A stretch of 25,575 nucleotides of DNA from an uncultured Bacteroides sp. (lineage in GTDB: Bacteria > Bacteroidota > Bacteroidia > Bacteroidales > Bacteroidaceae): the NCBI RefSeq assembly GCF_958445495.1, contig NZ_CAUCSQ010000058.1, positions 1 through 25,575 of the forward strand, given 5' to 3'. The position numbers were made by a program, and so were the translations under genes. Shown one piece after another: positions 1 to 6,425 of the stretch (position 1 is the stretch's first letter; each line of letters begins with the position of its first letter). The notes below the pieces were generated by a model that was not told the DNA's origin, ran no database searches, and was given only the letters and a program-made list of their open reading frames with translations.

Positions 1-26
1 TATTAGATTTAAGGTTAACAAAGGTT

Positions 27-51
27 GGAGCAAGGCGTTGCTCCTTTTTTT
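27..51 (+). terminator. Rho-independent terminator of an upstream off-window gene
   Basis: GGAGCAA (27-33), loop GGCG, TTGCTCC (38-44), then seven T residues (45-51). The T tract is on the + strand, so it ends a rightward transcript that enters from outside the window and converges on dprA. On the opposite strand the hairpin is not followed by a T run, so it is at best a weak terminator for dprA. Confidence 0.85.
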
Positions 52-87
52 ATACCCTTATAGGAATATGGAGGTAACCCGCCCGAA

Positions 88-1212
88 CTAATCCAACAGT
101 TGATATACTCCCCCCGCCAATACGCGAATCACTCCTTTCATCTCCAAATCAAACAAAAGCGCATTTATTTTCTGAATGGAAATATCCGTTTCCACTACCA
201 GCGTATTAATCTGGAGCTTACCCTGCCTCTCCAGAACAGTGACAATCTTCCGTTCTTCTTCAGACAAATCAAGAAAAAAACTACGCTGTACATTTCCCGT
301 TCTCACGGCATAAGAACCCGTGCCCCATCCCATTGCCTGTACAAAATCCTCCGCAGAAAGAATCATAGAGGCCTTATTATCCCGAATCAATTGATTGCAG
401 CCTTTGGAATATTCGTCAGTAGCACGACCGGGAAAAGCGAAACAGTCGCGTTGATACCCTCCAGCCAGTTCGGCGGTAATCAAAGAGCCTCCTTTCTCGG
501 CAGATTCTATAACGACAGTAGCATCACACATACCTGCCACGATACGGTTGCGACTGACAAAATTATGACGGTCAGGGTTCGTTCCGGATAGAAACTCCGT
601 CAGCAATCCTCCGTTTACAAGCATATCCACAGCTGTTTTCCGATGAACATAAGGATAAATCCGGTCTAATCCGTGCGCAAGTACTCCTACCGTAGAAAAC
701 CCGTTAGCCAACGCTTCGCGATGAGCATGGATATCCACCCCGTAAGCAAGTCCGCTGACGACCAACACATCAGGGCACAATACCTTTAAATCCCGTAAAA
801 AAGAAGCGCAAATCCGGATTCCGTAATCGGTAATATGACGGGTTCCCACCACATTTATGATACGTTGGGAATTCAAACCGGCATTCCCCTTGAAGAAAAG
901 AACGGCAGGAGCATCTTCACACTCCCGCAAACGAAAAGGATAAGCCTCATCATGAAAAGTAAGGCAACTAATCCGGTTTTTCCGGATAAATTCATACTCC
1001 TGTTCGGCACGGGCAATGGCTCGCGGGCAATCCAATGCCTCTATCACCCGCCGGTTCACTTCAGGCATGCGTTCCGGTATCTCCTTACGCAGACGGAAGA
1101 TATCAGTGGCGCAACCCATTCCGTCCATCAAACGTTTCGCACCAATATGCCCGATACCAGACACCATTGTCAGGGCAATGCTGTAAATCTGTTCTTCTTC
1201 TGTCGTATTCAT
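88..1212 (-). CDS. dprA: DNA-processing protein DprA
   Basis: 374 residues, usual length for DprA, the cytoplasmic ssDNA-binding protein that loads RecA on incoming DNA during natural transformation. An N-terminal helix-hairpin-helix-like segment (VSGIGHIGAKRL, near residue 18-29) precedes the Rossmann-like core: VVGTRHITDYG near 120, VSGLAYGVDIHAHREAL near 150-167, GLDRIYPYVHR, GGSLITAELA and the FPGRATDEYSKGCNQLI segment. The last ~65 residues look like the winged-helix (DML1-like) domain. The ATG overlaps the stop of the upstream thioesterase gene as ATGA (1212-1209), so translation is probably coupled. Stop is TAG. Family identity is secure; whether it supports competence in this organism is unknown, since DprA is widespread in Bacteroides. 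Confidence 0.95.
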   Translation of the reverse strand: MNTTEEEQIYSIALTMVSGIGHIGAKRLMDGMGCATDIFRLRKEIPERMPEVNRRVIEALDCPRAIARAEQEYEFIRKNRISCLTFHDEAYPFRLRECEDAPAVLFFKGNAGLNSQRIINVVGTRHITDYGIRICASFLRDLKVLCPDVLVVSGLAYGVDIHAHREALANGFSTVGVLAHGLDRIYPYVHRKTAVDMLVNGGLLTEFLSGTNPDRHNFVSRNRIVAGMCDATVVIESAEKGGSLITAELAGGYQRDCFAFPGRATDEYSKGCNQLIRDNKASMILSAEDFVQAMGWGTGSYAVRTGNVQRSFFLDLSEEERKIVTVLERQGKLQINTLVVETDISIQKINALLFDLEMKGVIRVLAGGVYQLLD

Positions 1213-1613
1213 GCCAGATAAGGGGCAAAGACGTTATCGAACAATTCGCTGTCACTTAAACGCCCGTTTACCACACATACCGTCTCAACAGTGGATTTTA
1301 CAACTACCTTATTATCGCTTTTACGGAAAATATCCTGATAAAATACATACTTGATGCCCTCCTTTTTCATATATAGCTTGGAAAGGAACACGTCTCCGCT
1401 TCTCAAAGGAGTCTTGAATGCCATATTAATACGCGCTACGACCGGGTCAATCCCTTGTTCGTGAAGTGCTGCAAAACGAATGCCTGCCGAAGTCAGAAAC
1501 TCATGCCGGGTATGTTCCAGATAATGCTGGTAGTTCGCATTGTTGACAATGCCTTGAAGATCGCATTCATAATCACGAACCTTCATTTCCAATTCATAAA
1601 TGTATTTCATCAA
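1209..1613 (-). CDS. Acyl-CoA thioesterase, hotdog (4HBT, YbgC-like)
   Basis: 134 residues, a complete single hotdog domain. The YECDLQGIVNNANYQHYLEH segment carries the 4HBT active-site pattern (Asp followed by G-x-V-N-x-A-x-Y), the signature of acyl-CoA thioesterases such as YbgC that hydrolyse an acyl-CoA thioester. No signal peptide or membrane segment, so cytoplasmic. Start could be either of two adjacent ATG codons (1613 or 1610). It lies 29 bases downstream of the U32 gene and overlaps dprA by four bases, so the three form one leftward operon. The acyl substrate cannot be read from sequence. Confidence 0.88.
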   Translation of the reverse strand: MMKYIYELEMKVRDYECDLQGIVNNANYQHYLEHTRHEFLTSAGIRFAALHEQGIDPVVARINMAFKTPLRSGDVFLSKLYMKKEGIKYVFYQDIFRKSDNKVVVKSTVETVCVVNGRLSDSELFDNVFAPYLA

Positions 1614-1642
1614 ACGAGAATTAAAAAATTAAGAAATAACCG

Positions 1643-2932
1643 TTACCCTCTTTTCTGCTCGATATCAATCCCTTTGAATTTCTTCAACTCTTCAGTAGAC
1701 ACCAGCTTATACAACTTATCACTGGGACGTATCTTATCTGACTTCATAGAAAAATGTTCTCCCTTTTTGACCGTCTGCACCGGTTTCAGTTCCACACGGG
1801 CTTCTTCTAACGTCATAAACAAGGCACCGGTAGTCGGTCCTGTAATAAGGAGTTTATCGCCGACACTGATTTCAGCCGCCTCCACCAGGAACTCGGCAAC
1901 ACCGATATTGGAGAAATATTTAATCCCCTTACCTACATAAATTTTACGTTCCGTTGCCGCAGAACCATAATTACGAGTCCATTCGCCTAAACGCTGCCCC
2001 AGATAATAACCGTCCCAAAAGCCGCGATTAAACACAGTTTTCAGGCGTTCGTCCCAAGCCGCAATCTTCTCATCGGTAAACGTCCCTTCCAAATAGGCTT
2101 TGATAGCTTCCTTATAGCATTCCACTACCGTACGTACATACTCCGGTCCACGGGCACGGCCCTCAATCTTGAATACGCGCACCCCTGCATCCATCATCTT
2201 ATTCATGAAATGAATCGTTTTCAAATCCTTCGGAGACATGATATATTCGTTATCGATGTCCAACTCTACATCTGTTTCCTTATCACGAACCGTATATGAA
2301 CGACGGCATACCTGCATGCAAGCGCCGCGGTTGGCCGAATGGTTCATTTCATGCAAAGAGAGGTAACACTTACCCGAAACAGCCATGCAAAGCGCACCGT
2401 GACAGAACATTTCGATACGGATCAGCTCTCCTCCGGGCCCGCAGATATTTTCCTCTTTAATCTGACGGTAAATTTCCGCCACCTGCTCCAAATTCAGTTC
2501 ACGTGCTAAAACAACTACGTCGGCAAATTGGGCATAGAACTTCAAAGCCTCGGCATTGGAAATATTCAACTGCGTAGAAAGATGTACCTCCTGCCCTATC
2601 CGGCGCGCATAATTCATCACAGCGACATCGGCAGCAATCACGGCGGAAATTCCCGCCTCTTTTGCCGCATCAACAATGGTGCGCATCAAAGGGATGTCTT
2701 TGTCATAGATAATCGTGTTGACCGTCAGATAGCTTTTCATTCCATGTCCGTCGCAGGTACGGGCAATCTCCCTCAAATCGTCAATCGTGAATGTATTAGC
2801 CGAACGGGCGCGCATATTCAGGTTTTCTATACCGAAATAGATAGAATCGGCACCTGCCTGAATAGCCGCAGCAAGAGATTCGCGCGAACCGACAGGAGCC
2901 ATTATTTCAAAATCTTTCAAACTAAGACTCAT
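1643..2932 (-). CDS. U32-family protein (collagenase-like / TrhP-like tRNA hydroxylation)
   Basis: 429 residues. The U32 signature EMFCHGALCMAVSGKCYLS is perfect (residues 174-192), and cysteines at 177, 182, 189, 205 and 209 could supply an iron-sulfur cluster. KIEGRARGPEYVRTVVE, also typical of U32, follows. Length and the single catalytic unit are closer to E. coli YegQ/TrhP (prephenate-dependent 5-hydroxyuridine formation in tRNA) than to the longer RlhA. The label 'collagenase-like peptidase' is historical; a tRNA-modifying role is the better inference but is not proven here. First gene of the leftward operon with the thioesterase and dprA; faces a dihydrouridine synthase across a shared promoter region, giving two likely tRNA-modification genes side by side. 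Confidence 0.9.
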   Translation of the reverse strand: MSLSLKDFEIMAPVGSRESLAAAIQAGADSIYFGIENLNMRARSANTFTIDDLREIARTCDGHGMKSYLTVNTIIYDKDIPLMRTIVDAAKEAGISAVIAADVAVMNYARRIGQEVHLSTQLNISNAEALKFYAQFADVVVLARELNLEQVAEIYRQIKEENICGPGGELIRIEMFCHGALCMAVSGKCYLSLHEMNHSANRGACMQVCRRSYTVRDKETDVELDIDNEYIMSPKDLKTIHFMNKMMDAGVRVFKIEGRARGPEYVRTVVECYKEAIKAYLEGTFTDEKIAAWDERLKTVFNRGFWDGYYLGQRLGEWTRNYGSAATERKIYVGKGIKYFSNIGVAEFLVEAAEISVGDKLLITGPTTGALFMTLEEARVELKPVQTVKKGEHFSMKSDKIRPSDKLYKLVSTEELKKFKGIDIEQKRG

Positions 2933-2975
2933 AGAATATATACTTATTTGTATCAGTTAAGCAAATGAATGCGTA

Positions 2976-2983
2976 CAAAGGTA
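2976..2983 (-). promoter_or_regulatory. -7 box for the U32-thioesterase-dprA operon
   Basis: Reading leftward the sequence is TACCTTTG, an exact match to the Bacteroides -7 consensus TAnnTTTG, 43 bases upstream of the U32 start. No convincing -33 TTG at the expected distance. Confidence 0.6.
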
Positions 2984-2995
2984 GGCTTTTTTCCG

Positions 2996-3003
2996 TATTT
3001 TTG
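2996..3003 (+). promoter_or_regulatory. -7 box for the dihydrouridine synthase gene
   Basis: TATTTTTG matches TAnnTTTG exactly, 52 bases before the dus ATG. It sits only 12 bases from the opposite-facing -7 box at 2976-2983, so the two promoters overlap and may exclude each other. Confidence 0.6.
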
Positions 3004-3055
3004 CAGCGAAAACAAAAAGTTACTTAACCGTAAACAGCAAATAATAAAATCATAT

Positions 3056-4042
3056 ATGAAGATTGGCCCTATAGATTTGGGTGAACAACCCGTTCTGCTT
3101 GCTCCTATGGAGGATGTGACGGACCCTGCTTTCCGCCTGATGTGCAAAAGGTTCGGAGCGGACATGGTCTATACCGAGTTCGTATCGAGCGACGCATTGA
3201 TTCGCGCCGTCAGCAAAACAGCACAGAAGCTCGGCATCAGCGATGAAGAACGTCCCGTCGCTATTCAAATTTACGGAAAAGACACGGAAACAATGGTAGA
3301 GGCCGCCCGAATTGTCGAAGAGGCACGCCCCGATGTTCTGGATATCAACTTCGGATGCCCGGTGAAAAGAGTAGCCGGAAAAGGAGCGGGTGCAGGGATG
3401 TTGCAGAATATCCCGAAAATGCTGGAGATTACCCGTGCAGTAGTGGATTCCGTAAAAATACCCGTAACTGTAAAAACCCGCTTGGGATGGGATGCAAACA
3501 ACAGGGTTATCGTAGATTTGGCAGAACGCCTGCAGGATTGCGGCATTGCAGCCCTGACTATACACGGACGTACCCGTGCCCAGATGTACACCGGAGAAGC
3601 AGACTGGACACTGATAGGAGAAGTGAAAAATAACCCGCGGATGCATATCCCTATCATCGGCAACGGTGACGTAACCACGCCGCAGCGCTGTAAAGAATGT
3701 TTCGACCGATACGGAGTAGACGGCGTAATGATTGGCCGCGCCAGCTTCGGCCGCCCGTGGATATTCAAAGAAATCAAGCATTATCTCAGAACCGGCGAAG
3801 AATTGCCGCCTGCCGGTTTCAACTGGTACATGGATGTGCTCCGTCAGGAAGTGATTGACAGTGTCAACCTGCTCGACGAACGCAGAGGTATCCTTCACGT
3901 ACGCCGCCATCTGGCTGCCAGCCCCTTATTCAAAGGGATTCCCAACTTCCGCAATACCCGTATCGCCATGCTACGGGCGGAGACAAAAGAAGAGCTTTTC
4001 CGGATATTCGACGAAATACCCGCAATGATAACATCAAGTTAG
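3056..4042 (+). CDS. dusB: tRNA-dihydrouridine synthase (DusB-like)
   Basis: 328 residues from the ATG at 3056, chosen because the family N-terminus (LLAPMEDVTDPAFR) follows directly and the longer open frame upstream runs through the promoter. Dus enzymes are FMN-dependent reductases that turn specific tRNA uridines into dihydrouridine. Visible landmarks: APMEDVTDPAFR (16-27, FMN site), INFGCPVKRVAGKGAGAGML with catalytic Cys101, TVKTRLGWD, IHGRTRAQMYTGEADW, IGNGDVTTPQ and GVMIGRASFGRPWIF (phosphate-binding end of the TIM barrel), then the C-terminal helical domain. Stop is TAG. Convergent with the PAP2 gene; no clear terminator in the 53 bases between them. Assignment to DusB rather than another Dus subgroup is by general resemblance. 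Confidence 0.93.
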   Translation: MKIGPIDLGEQPVLLAPMEDVTDPAFRLMCKRFGADMVYTEFVSSDALIRAVSKTAQKLGISDEERPVAIQIYGKDTETMVEAARIVEEARPDVLDINFGCPVKRVAGKGAGAGMLQNIPKMLEITRAVVDSVKIPVTVKTRLGWDANNRVIVDLAERLQDCGIAALTIHGRTRAQMYTGEADWTLIGEVKNNPRMHIPIIGNGDVTTPQRCKECFDRYGVDGVMIGRASFGRPWIFKEIKHYLRTGEELPPAGFNWYMDVLRQEVIDSVNLLDERRGILHVRRHLAASPLFKGIPNFRNTRIAMLRAETKEELFRIFDEIPAMITSS

Positions 4043-4095
4043 AAGATTACCTTAACCTGCATCGTGCCCGTACTAACAAGGATATCGCCCACCAT

Positions 4096-5061
4096 CTATT
4101 TAAACATAGGCTGGGCGAACCATTTTTTGAACATCCAGGTTACCACCACATACAACAGGAAGGCGGAAAAGAAACCCACAACCGCATCAATGACATAATG
4201 TGCCTGAATATATACGGTAGCCCCACAAAGCAGCATGTAAAAAGGAATCAGGCAGGCAAATAACTTTTTACTGCCTCGCCAAGCCATAATCATCAGAATG
4301 GTGGAAATGCCGACGTGTGAGCTTGGGAACGCCGCCGTAGGCCGCTCTCCCACCTGTTGGGAACTCTCCACCAAACTATAAAAAAATCCGTGCTGGTATC
4401 CCGGTCCGGGAAGCAACTCCTGATGGTGATTGAAATAATCGCCAATGGCAGGAAAAATTCCTTTGGACACATTATCAAAACCGATGGCGGGAAAATAAAA
4501 CTGGGGACCTGCAACAGGAACGAATATATAGAACAAATAATATATAAAAAAAGAAGTGACGAGCACAAAAGACATTTTTTCGAACCACTCGAATTTATAA
4601 ATGAAATAAAACAACGCCACAATCAGCATCATCGGATAATAAAAGAAATACCCCATATTAAACGCTTCACTCACCAGAAGATGGGGAAACGTATGGCAAA
4701 ACCAGATAGCAGGCTGTCCGCCGAAAACAAATTGTTCGGCAGCCGCAAAAATATGGTCTAAATTCGGGAAGAAACGATTGAACTCGAAAGTATCCGGATA
4801 CCAGTAAGAAAGAAGGCTCATCTGAATGACGATACGTACAAATGCCGAGAACTTGCAAGGAGCAAGACGATAAAGGTACATCAACAGGAAAGTCATCGCA
4901 GCAATCATAGCCCTATCCAGCAACATGTGCCAAGGATGGTCCATCCGCTGAAACAGGAATAGAATCAGTATGGAGGTCAACAGATTGTAAATCAAAGTAA
5001 TCTTCTCCACAGCAAACAACCCTTTCCGGGTTTCCACTCGCTTAAATAAGTCTAAAGCCAT
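4096..5061 (-). CDS. PAP2-superfamily integral membrane phosphatase / AUR1-like protein
   Basis: 321 residues with about six hydrophobic spans, so an inner-membrane protein. The PAP2 signature is present in order: GERPTAAFPSSH (R240, P241, PSSH at 246-249) and HYVIDAVVG (H288, D292), the residues that form and resolve the phospho-histidine intermediate. Such proteins dephosphorylate lipid phosphates or move phospho-head groups; AUR1-like members make inositol phosphorylceramide, a relevant reaction because Bacteroides make sphingolipids, but nothing here fixes the substrate. The start overlaps the upstream SDR gene by 10 bases, so the two are co-translated and probably act in one pathway. Stop is TAG. 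Confidence 0.85.
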   Translation of the reverse strand: MALDLFKRVETRKGLFAVEKITLIYNLLTSILILFLFQRMDHPWHMLLDRAMIAAMTFLLMYLYRLAPCKFSAFVRIVIQMSLLSYWYPDTFEFNRFFPNLDHIFAAAEQFVFGGQPAIWFCHTFPHLLVSEAFNMGYFFYYPMMLIVALFYFIYKFEWFEKMSFVLVTSFFIYYLFYIFVPVAGPQFYFPAIGFDNVSKGIFPAIGDYFNHHQELLPGPGYQHGFFYSLVESSQQVGERPTAAFPSSHVGISTILMIMAWRGSKKLFACLIPFYMLLCGATVYIQAHYVIDAVVGFFSAFLLYVVVTWMFKKWFAQPMFK

Positions 5062-6059
5062 CCTTCGTTTTTATACCAGGCAATGGTTTCACGGACCCCT
5101 TTTTCCAAATCATATTCCGGTGCGTATCCCAACTCGTCCATCACAGGGGTTATGTCACATCGCCAGTTACGTTGTTTCATTATCTGATATTTATCTGAGT
5201 TCAGTGTACTGCTCTTTCCTGAACGTGTAGCAATGAATTCAGCAAGCAAAGATATAACTTTTAGCACAATTAACGGGCATTTCAAATGAAGAACAAACGG
5301 ATTACCTAATTCTTTTTGTATCAGAGCAGAAAACGTACGGCTTCTATACACATTCCCATCTGTCAGGAAATAGGCTTTCCGGGTCACTTTTTTCTCCATG
5401 CCAAGAAAAATCGCCTGTACAATATCTTTCACATAGACAAAAGTAAGGTCCTGGCGACGAAAACCTACCGAGAAATCGACATGTTTCCGAATAGACTTCG
5501 CCATCAGAAAATAATCCGATTCGCGCGGCCCGTAAACTCCCGTAGGACGATAAATGACATAAGGAAAACCTGGGATACTCTGAATATAAAGTTCCGCTTT
5601 CAACTTACTGAAACCATAAGCCGTATTGGGCATCGGTGTATCGTCCGCCTCAATCGGAGTATAATCTTTTTCACGTACAGGCCCAAATACGCTCAACGTA
5701 CTGATGTATATAAATTGCTTCGGAACCATATCCAACGCCTTCAACGTATCAACAAAATACTTGGTCTGAAGATAATTCACATAATCAAAGTCCCTTTTGT
5801 CAGGACATTTTGTAACACCGGCACAGTGGACAATATAATCGAACTTGTTATAAGTGCCTTTATGACCGGAAAGTTGGGCATGAAGTTCATTCGGATGAGA
5901 AAAGTCCAGTTCCAGAAAATGTATTTTCTTGTTTTTCAGATATTTCCTGCTGCTTGTAGAACGGATTCCCGCCCATACCCCGAATTCTCGTTTCAATGCT
6001 TCTTCCACAATGAAACTCCCTATAAAACCACTTGCACCTGTAACTAAAATACTCTCCAT
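5052..6059 (-). CDS. NAD(P)-dependent epimerase/dehydratase, extended SDR
   Basis: 335 residues, complete. The nucleotide-binding TGASGFIG lies at 7-14, the catalytic Y148-x3-K152 in TAYGFSK, and YISTLSVFGP before it supplies the Ser/Thr. RPTGVYGPRE matches extended SDRs (nucleotide-sugar epimerases, 3-beta-hydroxysteroid dehydrogenase-like proteins). The substrate loop is not diagnostic. The C-terminal hydrophobic stretch (PLIVLKVISLLAEFIA) may bind a lipid or membrane surface, in line with the overlapping PAP2 gene. Inferred role: oxidation, reduction or epimerisation of a sugar or lipid head group. Stop is TAG. Confidence 0.88.
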   Translation of the reverse strand: MESILVTGASGFIGSFIVEEALKREFGVWAGIRSTSSRKYLKNKKIHFLELDFSHPNELHAQLSGHKGTYNKFDYIVHCAGVTKCPDKRDFDYVNYLQTKYFVDTLKALDMVPKQFIYISTLSVFGPVREKDYTPIEADDTPMPNTAYGFSKLKAELYIQSIPGFPYVIYRPTGVYGPRESDYFLMAKSIRKHVDFSVGFRRQDLTFVYVKDIVQAIFLGMEKKVTRKAYFLTDGNVYRSRTFSALIQKELGNPFVLHLKCPLIVLKVISLLAEFIATRSGKSSTLNSDKYQIMKQRNWRCDITPVMDELGYAPEYDLEKGVRETIAWYKNEGWL

Positions 6060-6120
6060 TACTATTTCCTAGGTTCTAATTAAAGCACTTCTACCAAACA
6101 TAATTCCTAAAACGCGATAT

Positions 6121-6147
6121 GGCCTGTTTCTCCGCAAGAAAAAGGCC
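6121..6147 (-). promoter_or_regulatory. Hairpin in the SDR-PAP2 mRNA leader
   Basis: GGCCTGTTTCT (6121-6131), loop CCGCA, AGAAAAAGGCC (6137-6147): an 11-base stem with one mismatch. It lies between the leftward -7 boxes and the SDR start. No T run follows on the leftward strand, so it is not a normal terminator. Function unknown. Confidence 0.4.
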
Positions 6148-6173
6148 GGTCCGCCATACATTCTCTCGATTCC

Positions 6174-6197
6174 CAAAAATACAATGCGACAAAGATA
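6174..6197 (-). promoter_or_regulatory. Two -7 boxes for the SDR-PAP2 operon
   Basis: Leftward TATCTTTG (6197-6190) and TATTTTTG (6181-6174) both match TAnnTTTG. A leftward TTTTG at 6225-6221 lies 23 bases upstream of the first and may be its -33 element, slightly far. The resulting leader would be about 100-130 bases. Confidence 0.5.
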
Positions 6198-6252
6198 CGA
6201 TAAATATAAAACAGAATCTACAAAATCCGACAAGAATCAAGAAAACACATCC

Positions 6253-6276
6253 GAGAGGCGTGTCCCTCTCTTTTTT
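6253..6276 (+). terminator. Orphan rho-independent terminator
   Basis: GAGAGG (6253-6258), loop CGTGTC, CCTCTC (6265-6270), six T residues (6271-6276). Orientation is +, but the nearest upstream gene is leftward, so it ends no known gene. It could end an unannotated small RNA, stop antisense read-through into rnr, or be chance. Confidence 0.55.
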
Positions 6277-6375
6277 AATCATAATCCCTCCGTTTTTCCT
6301 TATCCGGTTCAAGACTTCGCGGGAATGCAAACAAAAAATAAACCAACCTTAACAACAAACTAATCAAAAATTTAC

Positions 6376-6383
6376 TTACTTTG
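6376..6383 (+). promoter_or_regulatory. Possible rnr -7 box
   Basis: TTACTTTG differs from TAnnTTTG at one position and lies 42 bases upstream of the rnr ATG. No clear -33 element. Confidence 0.35.
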
Positions 6384-6425
6384 TATCCTTATCAATGATT
6401 AAGCTACTAATAAACTCCATACATT

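Larger units (their letters stand above)
6060..6425. other. Non-coding region between divergent SDR and rnr genes
   Basis: 366 bases with no convincing gene. Short open frames exist on both strands but contain promoter boxes and a terminator and resemble no family I know. It holds two leftward -7 boxes, a leader hairpin for the SDR transcript, a + strand terminator-like hairpin with no gene to end, and a weak rnr promoter. Confidence 0.65.

Noticed and set aside
3050..3910. Long antisense open frame over dus (286 codons)
   Set aside because: Lies entirely opposite a conserved, motif-complete gene and shows no family features; typical shadow frame.
4039..4095. In-frame continuation of 18 codons after the PAP2 stop codon
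   Set aside because: The extension (starting MVGDILVS) is short enough to be chance, overlaps the dus stop, and the PAP2 protein already has full family length.
6091..6330. Leftward 79-codon open frame with a hydrophobic stretch, upstream of the SDR
   Set aside because: It contains two exact TAnnTTTG boxes and a terminator-like hairpin and resembles no known protein; the region reads as non-coding.
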